This document shows, in pieces, positions 18,067 through 27,245 of a stretch of DNA of 64,000 nt. Origin of the DNA: Chlorobium sp. (lineage in GTDB: Bacteria; Bacteroidota; Chlorobiia; Chlorobiales; Chlorobiaceae); NCBI GenBank assembly GCA_028277225.1, contig JANQHB010000069.1, positions 66,133 to 130,132 of the forward strand, read 5' to 3'. The notes below the pieces were generated by a model. The model did not search any database, had not been told where the DNA came from, and was given only the letters and a program-made list of their open reading frames with translations. Position 1 is the first letter of the stretch. Each line of letters opens with the position of its first letter. The translations under genes were made by a program, and so were the position numbers.

Positions 18067-18831
18067 CCAAATCTTCTTATTGCTGGCTCTTCTGTGCAGC
18101 AAGATCGTTCACGCCTGAATAGTATCAACCAACCGGAGCAGTTTCAAGTGTGACTCTTGCAAGCACACTAATAAGTCGGGGCAGTACGGGGAAAACTCCC
18201 CGTTTAACAAGCTTCTGACAGTGTTTTCAAATACCAACAATCTCCAGAATTCATTTGCAAGATGTCGGGAAACTGTTACTCAATATGTCTCTCGCAATAT
18301 GGTTCGTTATATGCAAGGAAATCCTAACGCACCATTTTAACATGATAATCTGAGACTACGAAACGTCTTGAGACAAGCATCAATCGTATTCTTTATATAT
18401 ACTGACCAGATACCAACAATAACAATGCCGATAATTATATCCTTGAACACATACTATGCAGATACATCGCTTTTCTTGATTCCAATAACCGTAACTCACC
18501 TAATATATGCTCCAACCTGACTAGCTTTCTAAATTATTGAAAAGAAAACGTTAAACTTGCATATGCATTTTTCAGCTCTATTCCCATTGAAGCAGGGTGC
18601 ACCAAATCAAGTAACGCAAGAATCCAGGCCAACACACTTATAGCGTTGGCAATGATCTTGTTGAAACATCAAAACATGTCTTTCGACATAGCGTTACAGC
18701 TTACGCATTGCTTTATGAAAAAACATCATAAAAACCGACAATCTTTTATCAATAGACTTGAGATAAACAATCCTACAAATACTGAATAAACAGCATGGCA
18801 ACAACGAACGGTTTCTAATCCCAGAAAAAAC
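18067..18831. other. AT-rich intergenic stretch, no gene seen
   Basis: About 765 bases between the second ATP-grasp gene and the phosphorylase-like gene. No frame of useful length, tRNA cloverleaf or clear promoter was recognised. A short hairpin (TTGCTG...CAGCAA) at about 18079-18101 lies after the ATP-grasp stop but lacks a T-tract. The region may be the decayed remains of a gene. Confidence 0.45.
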
Positions 18832-19611
18832 ATGCCCGCACTCGATACAAGCATTACTTCAGCTCAGCGTTACATCGACTTTCTTCTTGCACGAAGGGAT
18901 TCCAATGAGCTTCCAGACATACCTAACCATTGTATAATCAGTTATATACCTGATGTAAGCGACACAATGAAATCTCTCTTCCCGCACCGTTCGGTGACGC
19001 TTGGGATCACAAATCCTATGGAGCTAGATGTATTTAATCCTGATGATGGAATTTCATTTGCTATATCTCAAGGTTTACACGGATCCCCGATGGCCGCTGT
19101 CCAGCTCGAAGAACTCATAGCACTTGGCTGCGAACAATTTCTGGTTATCGGTCCTGCAGGACATCCTACGTCAAAAAGTAAACCTGAACTTGAACTCGGG
19201 GCATTGATGCTGCCTACAAACGCATGGATCTTTGAGGGCACATCGCTTCACTACGGAAAACATGAACAGTCCGCTCCTACAGTAAATGCTGTCGAACGTT
19301 TGAAAAACACATTGAACGATCTTGAATTACGATATAACCAAGGTGCTGTAGCAACAACCGATGCCCTTTACAGGGAAACCAGGCCATTTCTTCAAACGTT
19401 GATTGAGAAAGAAGTCCTTGCTGTCGAAATGGAATTGTCAGCCCTTTTTAGTGTAGCGAACTATTATAGCAAAACTATCGCAGGGCTTGTCTTCATCAGC
19501 GACCTGGTAAACACTGATGGAAGTTGGGTAATTGCACCAGCACCGAGAGCTTATCAAAATGTAGTAAAACGTCTCACTGACACCATTATCACCTATACTA
19601 GGCTCGACTGA
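18832..19611 (+). CDS. Nucleoside phosphorylase-like protein (PNP/UDP phosphorylase family)
   Basis: A 259-residue protein with the layout of the PNP_UDP_1 family: HGSPMAAVQLEELIALGCEQFLVIGPAGH corresponds to the phosphate- and ribose-binding region, GAVATTDALYRET to the mid domain, and VLAVEMELSALFSVANY to the E-M-E ribose-binding motif. It should cleave a nucleoside with phosphate to a base and ribose-1-phosphate, most like uridine phosphorylases. Its stop codon overlaps the SDR start (TGATG), so the two are coupled. This pairing suggests a pathway step and not simple salvage. Confidence 0.75.
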   Translation: MPALDTSITSAQRYIDFLLARRDSNELPDIPNHCIISYIPDVSDTMKSLFPHRSVTLGITNPMELDVFNPDDGISFAISQGLHGSPMAAVQLEELIALGCEQFLVIGPAGHPTSKSKPELELGALMLPTNAWIFEGTSLHYGKHEQSAPTVNAVERLKNTLNDLELRYNQGAVATTDALYRETRPFLQTLIEKEVLAVEMELSALFSVANYYSKTIAGLVFISDLVNTDGSWVIAPAPRAYQNVVKRLTDTIITYTRLD

Positions 19612-20333
19612 TGCAAGATAAAACTGTCATTGTCACGGGTGCAGCTGCTGGAATTGGTCATGCCACAGCACTCCTATTTGCCAAAGCCGGTGCACGTGTC
19701 CTGGGTTTGGACTGTAATCCTTCGATCATTGATTCAGGGAAAGATATACCGGGTTTTTCCGGCATTGTTTGTGATCTCAAAAACATTGAAGCGATTCGTA
19801 AAGGATTAGGCAATCTCGGAGTTGACAAGATCGACGTGCTGGTCAACAATGCAGGAATCAATCCATCTCCGTCTGGCTTGTCCGATACGTCTGAGGCTGT
19901 ATGGAAGAATATCCTTGAAACGAATCTTACTGGGACCTACAGGATAACCAAGGAGATACTTGAGAGAATGAATCGGGGAACAATTATTACAATCAGTTCG
20001 ATTCTCGCTCTTTCAGGTGCAAAAAAAAATGCCGCCTATGCTACAACAAAAGGAGCGCTTATCTCCTTAACCCGAGCAATGGCAAGAGATCATGGGCCGG
20101 CAATCCGCGTCAATTGCGTTTGTCCGGGCGCTGTAGAAACAGATATGTTCGAAGAATATTTGAATCGTTGCGATAAACCAGAAGAAGAACGTGAGCGAAT
20201 CAGGCGGGCACTACCCATGCAACGCCTTGGTAAACCTGAAGATATTGCAAATGCCGTGTTTTTTTTATGCTCTGAATCAGCATCATGGATCACCGGTCAG
20301 GTACTCGTCGTTGATGGTGGTGATACTGCATAA
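19611..20333 (+). CDS. Short-chain dehydrogenase/reductase
   Basis: A 240-residue classical SDR: TGAAAGIGHA cofactor loop, VNNAGINPS, a Ser in TISSILALSG and Y-x3-K in AYATTKGA, then VCPGAVETDM and VVDGGDTA. The acidic residue after the second strand (LGLDCN) favours NAD(H). It overlaps the phosphorylase-like gene by one base. The substrate is unknown; a sugar or sugar-phosphate derived from the phosphorylase reaction is one possibility. Confidence 0.85.
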   Translation: MQDKTVIVTGAAAGIGHATALLFAKAGARVLGLDCNPSIIDSGKDIPGFSGIVCDLKNIEAIRKGLGNLGVDKIDVLVNNAGINPSPSGLSDTSEAVWKNILETNLTGTYRITKEILERMNRGTIITISSILALSGAKKNAAYATTKGALISLTRAMARDHGPAIRVNCVCPGAVETDMFEEYLNRCDKPEEERERIRRALPMQRLGKPEDIANAVFFLCSESASWITGQVLVVDGGDTA

Positions 20334-20351
20334 AATCCAAGTGAACGCTCG

Positions 20352-20777
20352 TTATGCGATTGTATAGCTAATCCCGCTGTTGCGTATCTTATGCGTCAGC
20401 ATCTCGGAGATCGAACCACCACCTTTTTGCCTCAATCCCTCAAGCAGCCGGGTTTGATAGATCAGCTTATCCTCTATCTTCCTCGAAAGTTTATCAGCAA
20501 AGGAATCACCTCTCAACTCAACAACGATCAGATCTGCCACATCATGCGCCATTGCCATCACGAAAAGATCTTCGAGATGTGACGACTGTTCTTTGAAAAT
20601 CAGGCTCTGTTGACCAGCTATAACCTCTGCAAGCAACATAACTGTTTGGCGGAGTTCATCATAGCGCTCAACCTCTTCTGGCTGCATTACACAAGCAGAT
20701 AATAAAGGACCAGAAAAGCAGCAGAGAACAGTGACAACTAATATACTTTGCTTCTGCCAAACTACTTTCCGATACAG
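20352..20777 (-). CDS. Small lipoprotein, start overlapping mnmE
   Basis: The reading frame after mnmE gives a hydrophobic segment ILVVTVLCCFSGPLLSAC ending in a lipobox (LSAC). About 110 mostly helical, charged residues follow (EEVERYDELRQTVMLLAEV...). This looks like a real lipoprotein. There is no ATG, GTG or TTG close before the signal; the nearest candidate is a CTG at 20777, overlapping the mnmE end by 16 bases, and the coordinates use it provisionally. Tight linkage to mnmE suggests co-transcription. Function is unknown. The missing start may mean an unusual initiation codon or a sequence error. Confidence 0.55.
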   Translation of the reverse strand: MYRKVVWQKQSILVVTVLCCFSGPLLSACVMQPEEVERYDELRQTVMLLAEVIAGQQSLIFKEQSSHLEDLFVMAMAHDVADLIVVELRGDSFADKLSRKIEDKLIYQTRLLEGLRQKGGGSISEMLTHKIRNSGISYTIA

Positions 20778-22183
20778 AACTGTCCGAAGATGACATTGAG
20801 CACTTCCTCGTTGACAACCTTGCCGGTGATCTCTCCGACGTAGTCGAGGGCGGAGCGGAGTTCGAAGGCTATCAGTTCGGTTTCGGCCTGGGCTTCGACA
20901 AGCTCTCTGGCGTTTTGCAGAGCATCTGCTGCGTTGCGCAGGGCTTCGTAGTGGCGCATGCTGGTGACCAGTACGCTTGCGTCGTGCAGCTTGTCGAGGC
21001 CTTCGACCATTGAATTCATTGCTGTTTTCAGCTCCCCGATCCCATCCTGCCTCTTTGCCGAAATGCCGAAAACACCGCACCCTGTCATTGCTGCGATCCG
21101 CTCCGTCCGTTCCTCGCTGTCTTTAACGGTATCGATCTTGTTTGCCACGACAATGACCCTGGAATCAGGATAGGTTTCCAGAAGCTGCTGAACGGCTGGA
21201 ATATCTTCCTCATAGTATGGAGCGCCGATATCCAGAATGTAGAGTATAAGATCGGCCTCGGCGATCTTTTCGTAGCTTCGCCGGATACCTTCATGCTCGA
21301 TCTCCTCCTCGGCATGACGGAGGCCCGCCGTGTCGGTCAACCTGAACATGGTCTTTTCGTGAATGAAACACTCTTCGATGTAATCCCTCGTAGTACCAGG
21401 CATATGGCTCACGATTGCCCGCTCTTCTTCAAGGAGCGTGTTGAGGAGCGTGGATTTTCCTGCGTTGGGTTTGCCGACGATCGCCGTCGCTACGCCCTCG
21501 CTCAACAGCCTGCCATGCCGGTAGGATTCCACAAGAGAACCAACCTCCTCCTGCAGCTTTTCTATCTGTCCGGTCAGTTCTTCACGGCTCTGAAATTCAA
21601 CATCTTCCTCGCTGAAATCGAGTTCCAGCTCGAGCAGGGCGCATGAGTGCAAAAGCTGTTCGCGCAGCATGCCCAGTTTTTCCGACAGGCCTCCTTTCAT
21701 CTGGTTGACTGCGGTCCTGTATGCCGACTCGGAACGGGCATGGATCATCTCACCTATCGCCTCGGCCTGCAGAAGATCGATCCTGCCGTTCAGAAACGCC
21801 CGTCGCGTGAACTCACCGGGCTCAGCCATTCTGCATCCGTTGTCCAGAAGCAGCCTGAGAACCTGTCTGGTGACTTCCGGTCCGCCATGGCAGGTGATCT
21901 CGACCATGTCCTCCGTGGTAAAGGAATCGGGTGAGCAGAACACCAGTACAATGACCTCGTCCACCATCCTCTCTCCATCGTACAATCTGCCGAAATGAGC
22001 TGTATATCCGGAAGAATCGGCAAGAGATGCTTCTGCCGGCTGCGCTTTCCTGAATACCCTGTCGGCAATTCCAAACACCCCGTCGCCTGTCATCCTGACG
22101 ATCGCAAGCGCCCCCACCCCGATCGGAGTCGCAATGGCGGCAATCGGTTCACCCTGAAGAGGCTGTTGCAGGGAAGCAGTCAT
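20762..22183 (-). CDS. mnmE: tRNA modification GTPase MnmE
   Basis: A full-length 473-residue MnmE. It has the N-terminal folate-binding domain (~1-125), the helical domain, the inserted G domain with VGKPNAGKSTLLN (G1), DTAGLR (G3) and NKID (G4), and the C-terminal FCIGK whose Cys is needed for catalysis. With MnmG it makes 5-(carboxymethyl)aminomethyl-uridine at the tRNA wobble position. It is followed on the same strand by the small lipoprotein frame and preceded by an SDR gene 20 bases upstream. Confidence 0.97.
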   Translation of the reverse strand: MTASLQQPLQGEPIAAIATPIGVGALAIVRMTGDGVFGIADRVFRKAQPAEASLADSSGYTAHFGRLYDGERMVDEVIVLVFCSPDSFTTEDMVEITCHGGPEVTRQVLRLLLDNGCRMAEPGEFTRRAFLNGRIDLLQAEAIGEMIHARSESAYRTAVNQMKGGLSEKLGMLREQLLHSCALLELELDFSEEDVEFQSREELTGQIEKLQEEVGSLVESYRHGRLLSEGVATAIVGKPNAGKSTLLNTLLEEERAIVSHMPGTTRDYIEECFIHEKTMFRLTDTAGLRHAEEEIEHEGIRRSYEKIAEADLILYILDIGAPYYEEDIPAVQQLLETYPDSRVIVVANKIDTVKDSEERTERIAAMTGCGVFGISAKRQDGIGELKTAMNSMVEGLDKLHDASVLVTSMRHYEALRNAADALQNARELVEAQAETELIAFELRSALDYVGEITGKVVNEEVLNVIFGQFCIGK

Positions 22184-22203
22184 AACGAGATAATTGGAAT
22201 CGG

Positions 22204-22875
22204 TTACAGAGGCCTTACCTGTATCTGGTCCGGCAGCATGGTATCAGGAAGCTCTATCAGGGAAAGAACGAAGCATGCAAGCTCTTCTGTTTTCATCAGC
22301 TTTTTCGGTTCTATACCGACGAGATCGAAAAATGCGGTATCCGTCGAGCCGGGATTGACCGAACAGACCCTTATCCCGAATTCCCGCAATTCCTCCATCA
22401 ACGCTTCGGAAAATCCGTTGACACCGAACTTCGAAGCGCAATATGCCGATCCTCCCTTGAAACCACGTTTTCCGGCAATCGATGAGATGTTCACAATTGT
22501 CCCGGAATGCTGTCTTTTCATGCCGGGAACGACTTTTCTGGAACAGAGAAAGGGCGCAGTAAGATTGGTCGCCATCAGTCTCTGCCATGTCTCAGGATCG
22601 ATGGATTCAACATCGCCGAAAACCCCGAACCCTGCGTTATTGACCAGAAGATCAATATGCTCATGCCGGCTGAAAATGGTCTCGAACGACCTGTCAATAT
22701 CGTGAGCCTGCATGACATCGGTCTCGAGCCAGAAAAAGGCGTCATGATCGATAACGGACTCCCTGCGGCTCAATCCGTAGACCATTGCCCCTTTACCGCA
22801 AAGCAAACCGCAAAGAGCAAGACCGATTCCCGAGCTCGAACCGGTCACGACCGCAATTTTTCCGTTCAATTCCAT
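22204..22875 (-). CDS. Short-chain dehydrogenase
   Basis: A 223-residue SDR when started at the ATG at 22875 (MELNGKIAVVTGSSSGIG). The open frame extends 83 codons further upstream, but that part overlaps mazG on the other strand and has no SDR homology. It has VNNAGFGVFG, NISSIAGKRG and the active-site YCASK, then SVNPGSTDTAF. It ends 20 bases before mnmE and is probably co-transcribed with it. Substrate unknown. Confidence 0.85.
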   Translation of the reverse strand: MELNGKIAVVTGSSSGIGLALCGLLCGKGAMVYGLSRRESVIDHDAFFWLETDVMQAHDIDRSFETIFSRHEHIDLLVNNAGFGVFGDVESIDPETWQRLMATNLTAPFLCSRKVVPGMKRQHSGTIVNISSIAGKRGFKGGSAYCASKFGVNGFSEALMEELREFGIRVCSVNPGSTDTAFFDLVGIEPKKLMKTEELACFVLSLIELPDTMLPDQIQVRPL

Positions 22876-23001
22876 TGTCAACCGTTCTTTACAGAGTTTA
22901 CCCCTCCGGGTCATAGATACACTGATCAAAAGTACGTAATATTGACCATATATATTAACTTTGCCTGCATCCGGCCGGATAGAACACCATAGACGACAAC
23001 C

Positions 23002-23826
23002 ATGAGCACCGCGCACGAAAACAACATAGAAAAACTGAAAACGGATATTCTCGAAAACACCGGGAACAGCATACAGGAAAAATTTAACCGTGTTGTCAAT
23101 CTTGTCACCGTTCTCCGCTCCCAATGCCCCTGGGACAGGAAACAGACCCCGTCGTCACTTGCCCACCTGCTGCTCGAAGAGACCTACGAACTGGTTCATG
23201 CTATCGACGAAAACGACGACGCCGAACTGAAAAAAGAACTGGGCGACCTTTTCCTGCACCTCATCTTCCAGGTCGAACTGGCGCAGGAATCAAAAAAATT
23301 CACCTTGCCTGACGTATTCGATGCACTCTGCGACAAGCTTATCAGCCGCCATCCACATGTTTTCGGAGAAATCGAAGCCAACAGCGAACAGGATGTCCTG
23401 AAAAACTGGGAAACCCTGAAACTCAGGGAAAAAGGACGGCGAAGCCTTCTGGACGGCGTACCGAAAGCCATGAGCGAACTGCTCCGTGCCTACCGGGTAC
23501 AGAAAAAGGTATCGGGTGTCGGCTTCGACTGGGAAAGCGCTGAAGAGGTGCTTGAAAAACTCACCGAGGAAATCGGTGAACTGAGAAATGCCGGGACCAA
23601 AGAAGAAAAAGAGGCCGAATTCGGGGACATTCTCTTCACGATAGTCAACTACAGCAGGTTTATCGGCACCAACCCGGAAGATTCGCTGCGCAAATCGACC
23701 AACAAGTTCATAAAGCGGTTCATGGCTCTCGAGGAACTGGTCAAACAGTCAGGCATGAGTTGGCAGGAACACTCCGCCGAAACTCTCGATGCAATCTGGA
23801 AACAGGTGAAACAGGATGAAAAATAA
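23002..23826 (+). CDS. mazG: Nucleoside triphosphate pyrophosphohydrolase MazG
   Basis: A 274-residue protein with two MazG-like halves. The first has CPWDRKQTPSSLAHLLLEETYEL and the EExxE/ExxD metal-binding helices (LKKELGDLFLHLIFQVELA). The second repeats the pattern with EEIGEL and EFGDILFTIVNYSRF. It hydrolyses non-canonical or excess NTPs to NMP and pyrophosphate. It is divergent from the SDR/mnmE group and is followed 10 bases on by a 59-residue frame that may belong to the same transcript. Confidence 0.95.
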   Translation: MSTAHENNIEKLKTDILENTGNSIQEKFNRVVNLVTVLRSQCPWDRKQTPSSLAHLLLEETYELVHAIDENDDAELKKELGDLFLHLIFQVELAQESKKFTLPDVFDALCDKLISRHPHVFGEIEANSEQDVLKNWETLKLREKGRRSLLDGVPKAMSELLRAYRVQKKVSGVGFDWESAEEVLEKLTEEIGELRNAGTKEEKEAEFGDILFTIVNYSRFIGTNPEDSLRKSTNKFIKRFMALEELVKQSGMSWQEHSAETLDAIWKQVKQDEK

Positions 23827-23836
23827 ACCAGCGTGA

Positions 23837-24016
23837 ATGCAGAGAAGAAACAGTCATGACGCCCATGGCTATAACACGATTCTGCTCAGACCCAACAACG
23901 TTCAGTGCAACGACGGCAAAGGAATGCTGATGCCTCAATGGAACGCCATGATGGAAAAAGGGGTGCTGCTTCAGCTCTTTCATGGCAAGAATGAGCAGAT
24001 ACTGATCAAACAATAA
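23837..24016 (+). CDS. Small hypothetical protein (59 aa)
   Basis: An open frame from an ATG 10 bases after the mazG stop to a TAA at 24014-24016 encodes 59 residues. It contains HGYNTILLRPNNVQCNDGKG and ends FHGKNEQILIKQ. The position directly behind mazG and the lack of stops support a gene. No family is recognised and the Shine-Dalgarno is weak. Confidence 0.4.
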   Translation: MQRRNSHDAHGYNTILLRPNNVQCNDGKGMLMPQWNAMMEKGVLLQLFHGKNEQILIKQ

Positions 24017-24110
24017 GTGCATCGGTCACCGTATGGATAAAAAACAAATACTCCCTACATTCACAATATGTCAGCATCGTTCATAACCAAACGAACCCAG
24101 GAGGCCATTC

Positions 24111-24299
24111 ATGCAATCAGCAAAATTCTCGGAAATCAGGAAAATACTGCAGCTTGACGACGACACCGTCTATTACTATGCTGTCGATCAACAGGGCACA
24201 ATCATTCTTCGCAAAAAAAGCGATGATTTCGAGATCGATCTGAAGGATATAAAAGACGCCGAATCCGAGGATTTCCTTGAAAACCGCCTCGACCTCTGA
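24111..24299 (+). CDS. Small acidic hypothetical protein (62 aa)
   Basis: A 62-residue frame preceded by a strong AGGAGG eight bases before the ATG, the best ribosome-binding site in this stretch. The protein is acidic and probably a small soluble fold (KILQLDDDTVYYYAVDQQGT, then DLKDIKDAESEDFLENRLDL). No known domain is recognised. A hairpin follows at 24330-24356, so it is likely a separate short transcript. Confidence 0.7.
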   Translation: MQSAKFSEIRKILQLDDDTVYYYAVDQQGTIILRKKSDDFEIDLKDIKDAESEDFLENRLDL

Positions 24300-24329
24300 T
24301 TCTTTTTTCTCAGTATTTGTCTGAATTAT

Positions 24330-24356
24330 GCCCGGCAAGAGACCTCTCTGCCGGGC
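24330..24356. terminator. Hairpin between convergent genes
   Basis: A GC-rich inverted repeat (GCCCGGC / GCCGGGC) extended by A-T and GAG/CTC pairs lies between the stops of the plus-strand 62-aa gene and the minus-strand P-type ATPase gene. It probably ends transcription from one or both sides. No clear T-tract follows. Confidence 0.5.
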
Positions 24357-24396
24357 ACTGCTTGAAACCCTCCACGTCATTGTTCATCAGAAGCCA

Positions 24397-27048
24397 TCAG
24401 CGTCTCGATGCAAGATGTTCTGGCCTGGCAATCGATTTAAATACCATATCGACAATGATCAGCACTGTGCTTGCACCGAGAATGATCCCCCAGTCAGCCA
24501 TATCCAGCGGCACCGAGTGAAAAACTTGGTTCATCGGAGAATAAAGAACCATGAGATGCATCACCAGTGAAAAAGCAATCGCCGCTGTCAGCCAGGGATT
24601 GGAAAAAGCCTTTACGGTGAAGATATTTTCCGTTTCGGACTTGGCATGAAAAGCGTTGACCATTTCAAGAATCACCAGCGTGGTAAACGCCATGGTCGAG
24701 GCATAGAGATAATCCGGGTTCGAGCTATCGAGCGCTTCACCCCAGCTCCAGCCGGACGAATACAGCGCATAAATATACAGTCCAAGACAACCGGAGATAA
24801 TAACGAAACAGACCACAGCGAGCCTGATGATCATCAGCCGATCGACGATGAATGTATTTTTAGCGATTGGAGGCCGCCTCATGATATTCCTCGCTTTCGG
24901 CTCGAAACCAAGCGCGAGTGCAGGCAGTCCATCCGTCACAAGATTGACCCAGAGTATCTGGATTGCCACGAGGGGCAGCTTGAGCCCGACAAGAACAGCA
25001 AGGATGATGATCAACACCTCGCTGATGTTGCCCGCAAGCAGAGAGAAAACGAACTTTCTGAGATTATCGAAGATCGCCCGCCCCTCTTCGACAGCTTTGA
25101 CTATCGAAGCGAAATTATCGTCGGTCAGCACCATGGTCGATGCTTCACGTGCCACGTCTGTCCCTCCCTGTCCCATAGCGACACCGATATCTGCCTGCTT
25201 CAGTGCAGGAGCATCATTGACTCCGTCACCGGTCATGGCAACAACATGTTCGTTTTTCTGCAGCGCCTCGACGATGTTGATTTTCTGTTCAGGGCTTACC
25301 CTGGCAAAAATAGAGACCTCTTCGACAACCTCTCCAATATCCTCGATTTTCTCCAGGTCAACACCGGTCATGGCACGACCGGTTATGCCGAGTTCCCGGC
25401 CAATCGCCTCCGCGGTCAGTTTCTGGTCCCCGGTAATCATGATAACCTTGATCCCGGCGTTGCGGCATTCTGCGACCGCGTCAATCACTTCCGGTCTGGG
25501 AGGATCATTCATCGCCTGAAGCCCGACAAACACCATTTTCTCTTCGGCAAAATCATCACTGCCGCCGACTTCTTTCCATGCAAAACCCAGGACACGCAGG
25601 GCATTTGCGGCAAAGGTTTCGTTTTTCTTCAGGATATCGCGAGAGAGCTCGTCATCGAGAGGCACCTTTTCATCATTCTTCATGATATGCGTACAGCGCT
25701 TCAGCAGAACATCCGGCGCACCTTTCGTATACATCTCCTTTCCCTTACCCGGAACCTCGTGCAGGGTAGACATCATCTTGCGATCCGAATCGAAACCGAT
25801 CTCGTCCACACGAGGATATTTCCTGTTCAGTTCTGAAAAATCCAGACCATACTGTTTTGCCGAGAGCAGGAGGGCTGCTTCCGTCGGATCACCGAAAATT
25901 CCGCCGTCCGGGTCAGGTCTGGCGTCATTGCAGAGTGCGCCTATCCTGAAAAGCAGTTCCAGGTCGTTTCGACCTGCTGTTTCCGCCGTTTGATTTTCAC
26001 CTGCTTCAATTTCTTTTCCGTCAGCATAGAGTTTCCTCACACTCATCCGGTTCTCCGTCATGGTCCCGGTTTTGTCCGAACAGATAACCGAAGACGAGCC
26101 CAGCGTTTCTATCGCCGGAAGATGGCGCACAATCGCGTTCTTTTTCACCATCCGCTGGACTCCCCTGGCAAGCGTGAGGGCAACGACGGCCGGCAAGCCT
26201 TCGGGAATCGCCGCAACGGCAAGGCTTATCGCAGTCTTGAACGTTTCGAGCAAATCCTCGCCCGACCACCAGGTCAATAAAAACATCAAAACCGCAGCAA
26301 TAACGACGATGAAAGCAAGTCTGCGGGAAAAATGGTTGATTTTTTTCTGGAGCGGACTTCTGCGTCCGTCCTTCTCATCGGAGAGCAGCTCGGCGATCCT
26401 GCCGAGTTCCGTTTGCATGCCGGTTCCGGTAACAACCGCCGTTGCACGACCTTTCGCGACAATCGTCCCCGAATACACCATGTTGAATCGCTCGGCTAGC
26501 GGTGCTTCGGATGAAACCACGTCAGTCGCTTTAGACACCGGCGTTGACTCTCCGGTCAACATGGATTCCTGGGATTCAAGATTCATGTGCTCCAGAAGCC
26601 GGGCATCTGCAGGGATACGGTCACCGGTCTCCAGCAGAATAATATCACCGGGAACCAGCAGATTGGTTTCGAGCTTGACGACATGACCGTCTCGCAGAAC
26701 CTTCGCCTTCAGACCGGAGATTCTCTTCAAAGCCTCGAGGGCTTTTTCAGCACGAAACTCCTGCAAAAAACCGATAACACTGTTAGCGACAAGAATACAC
26801 CCTATAACCACGCTTTCAAGAACGTCTCCAAGCATGAGGGAGATAACAATGGCAAAAATCAGCAGCCCGACGAGTACGCTTTGAAACTGCTGCCGCACAA
26901 TCGCCCAGACCGAGATCTTTTCTTCCGCCCTCAACCGGTTCTCACCATATTTTTCCAGCCTGTGCCGGGCCTCCTCCGAGGAAAGCCCTTCAGAACCCGC
27001 CCCCAGATTGCCAAGAACCTTCTCTATGCTTTCGGAATAAAATTCCAT
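24397..27048 (-). CDS. Calcium-type P-type ATPase
   Basis: An 883-residue P2A-type cation pump. Motifs in order: TGES actuator loop (MLTGESTPV), IPEGLPAVVALTLARG in M4 with the PEGLPA ion-binding turn of Ca2+ pumps, the phosphorylation site CSDKTGTMTENRM, the KGAPDVLL nucleotide-binding site, MITGDQKLTAEAI and VAMTGDGVNDAPALKQADIGVAMG. The N-terminus is the cation-ATPase N domain, and ten membrane segments are expected. It most likely exports Ca2+; Mn2+ is an alternative. The gene stands alone, with a repeat-bearing gap upstream. Confidence 0.9.
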   Translation of the reverse strand: MEFYSESIEKVLGNLGAGSEGLSSEEARHRLEKYGENRLRAEEKISVWAIVRQQFQSVLVGLLIFAIVISLMLGDVLESVVIGCILVANSVIGFLQEFRAEKALEALKRISGLKAKVLRDGHVVKLETNLLVPGDIILLETGDRIPADARLLEHMNLESQESMLTGESTPVSKATDVVSSEAPLAERFNMVYSGTIVAKGRATAVVTGTGMQTELGRIAELLSDEKDGRRSPLQKKINHFSRRLAFIVVIAAVLMFLLTWWSGEDLLETFKTAISLAVAAIPEGLPAVVALTLARGVQRMVKKNAIVRHLPAIETLGSSSVICSDKTGTMTENRMSVRKLYADGKEIEAGENQTAETAGRNDLELLFRIGALCNDARPDPDGGIFGDPTEAALLLSAKQYGLDFSELNRKYPRVDEIGFDSDRKMMSTLHEVPGKGKEMYTKGAPDVLLKRCTHIMKNDEKVPLDDELSRDILKKNETFAANALRVLGFAWKEVGGSDDFAEEKMVFVGLQAMNDPPRPEVIDAVAECRNAGIKVIMITGDQKLTAEAIGRELGITGRAMTGVDLEKIEDIGEVVEEVSIFARVSPEQKINIVEALQKNEHVVAMTGDGVNDAPALKQADIGVAMGQGGTDVAREASTMVLTDDNFASIVKAVEEGRAIFDNLRKFVFSLLAGNISEVLIIILAVLVGLKLPLVAIQILWVNLVTDGLPALALGFEPKARNIMRRPPIAKNTFIVDRLMIIRLAVVCFVIISGCLGLYIYALYSSGWSWGEALDSSNPDYLYASTMAFTTLVILEMVNAFHAKSETENIFTVKAFSNPWLTAAIAFSLVMHLMVLYSPMNQVFHSVPLDMADWGIILGASTVLIIVDMVFKSIARPEHLASRR

Positions 27049-27130
27049 TGCACTGTTTATAACCCTGTTGCCGATCTCCCGGTCATAGCTCCCCTTAAGG
27101 CATGTGATATACCAATTACATTGTCATGAG

Positions 27131-27147
27131 TCCCGATTCCATCGGGA
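27131..27147. repeat. Short palindrome, TCCCGAT/ATCGGGA type
   Basis: A perfect 7-bp inverted repeat around TCC in the gap upstream of the P-type ATPase gene. It is one of four similar palindromes in the window (also 27168-27183, 32806-32821, 62519-62534), all outside confident coding regions or at gene edges, suggesting a dispersed REP-like family. Confidence 0.5.
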
Positions 27148-27167
27148 TAAACTTTGATTCCGGAGTG

Positions 27168-27183
27168 TCCCGACCAGTCGGGG
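27168..27183. repeat. Second TCCCGA-type palindrome
   Basis: CCCGAC/GTCGGG inverted repeat 21 bases after the previous one in the same gap between the P-type ATPase and treS genes. Together the two could form a double hairpin. Confidence 0.45.
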
Positions 27184-27245
27184 CATGAGGATTTCGAGCA
27201 CCGATCAACGACGCAATCAGATTGCGTAATAGGTGTATTGACACA

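Noticed and set aside
22876..23124. Longer start for the SDR before mnmE
   Set aside because: The extra 83 codons overlap mazG and have no similarity to SDR proteins.
24646..25836. 396-residue plus-strand frame
   Set aside because: Antisense to the P-type ATPase gene, whose motifs are certain.
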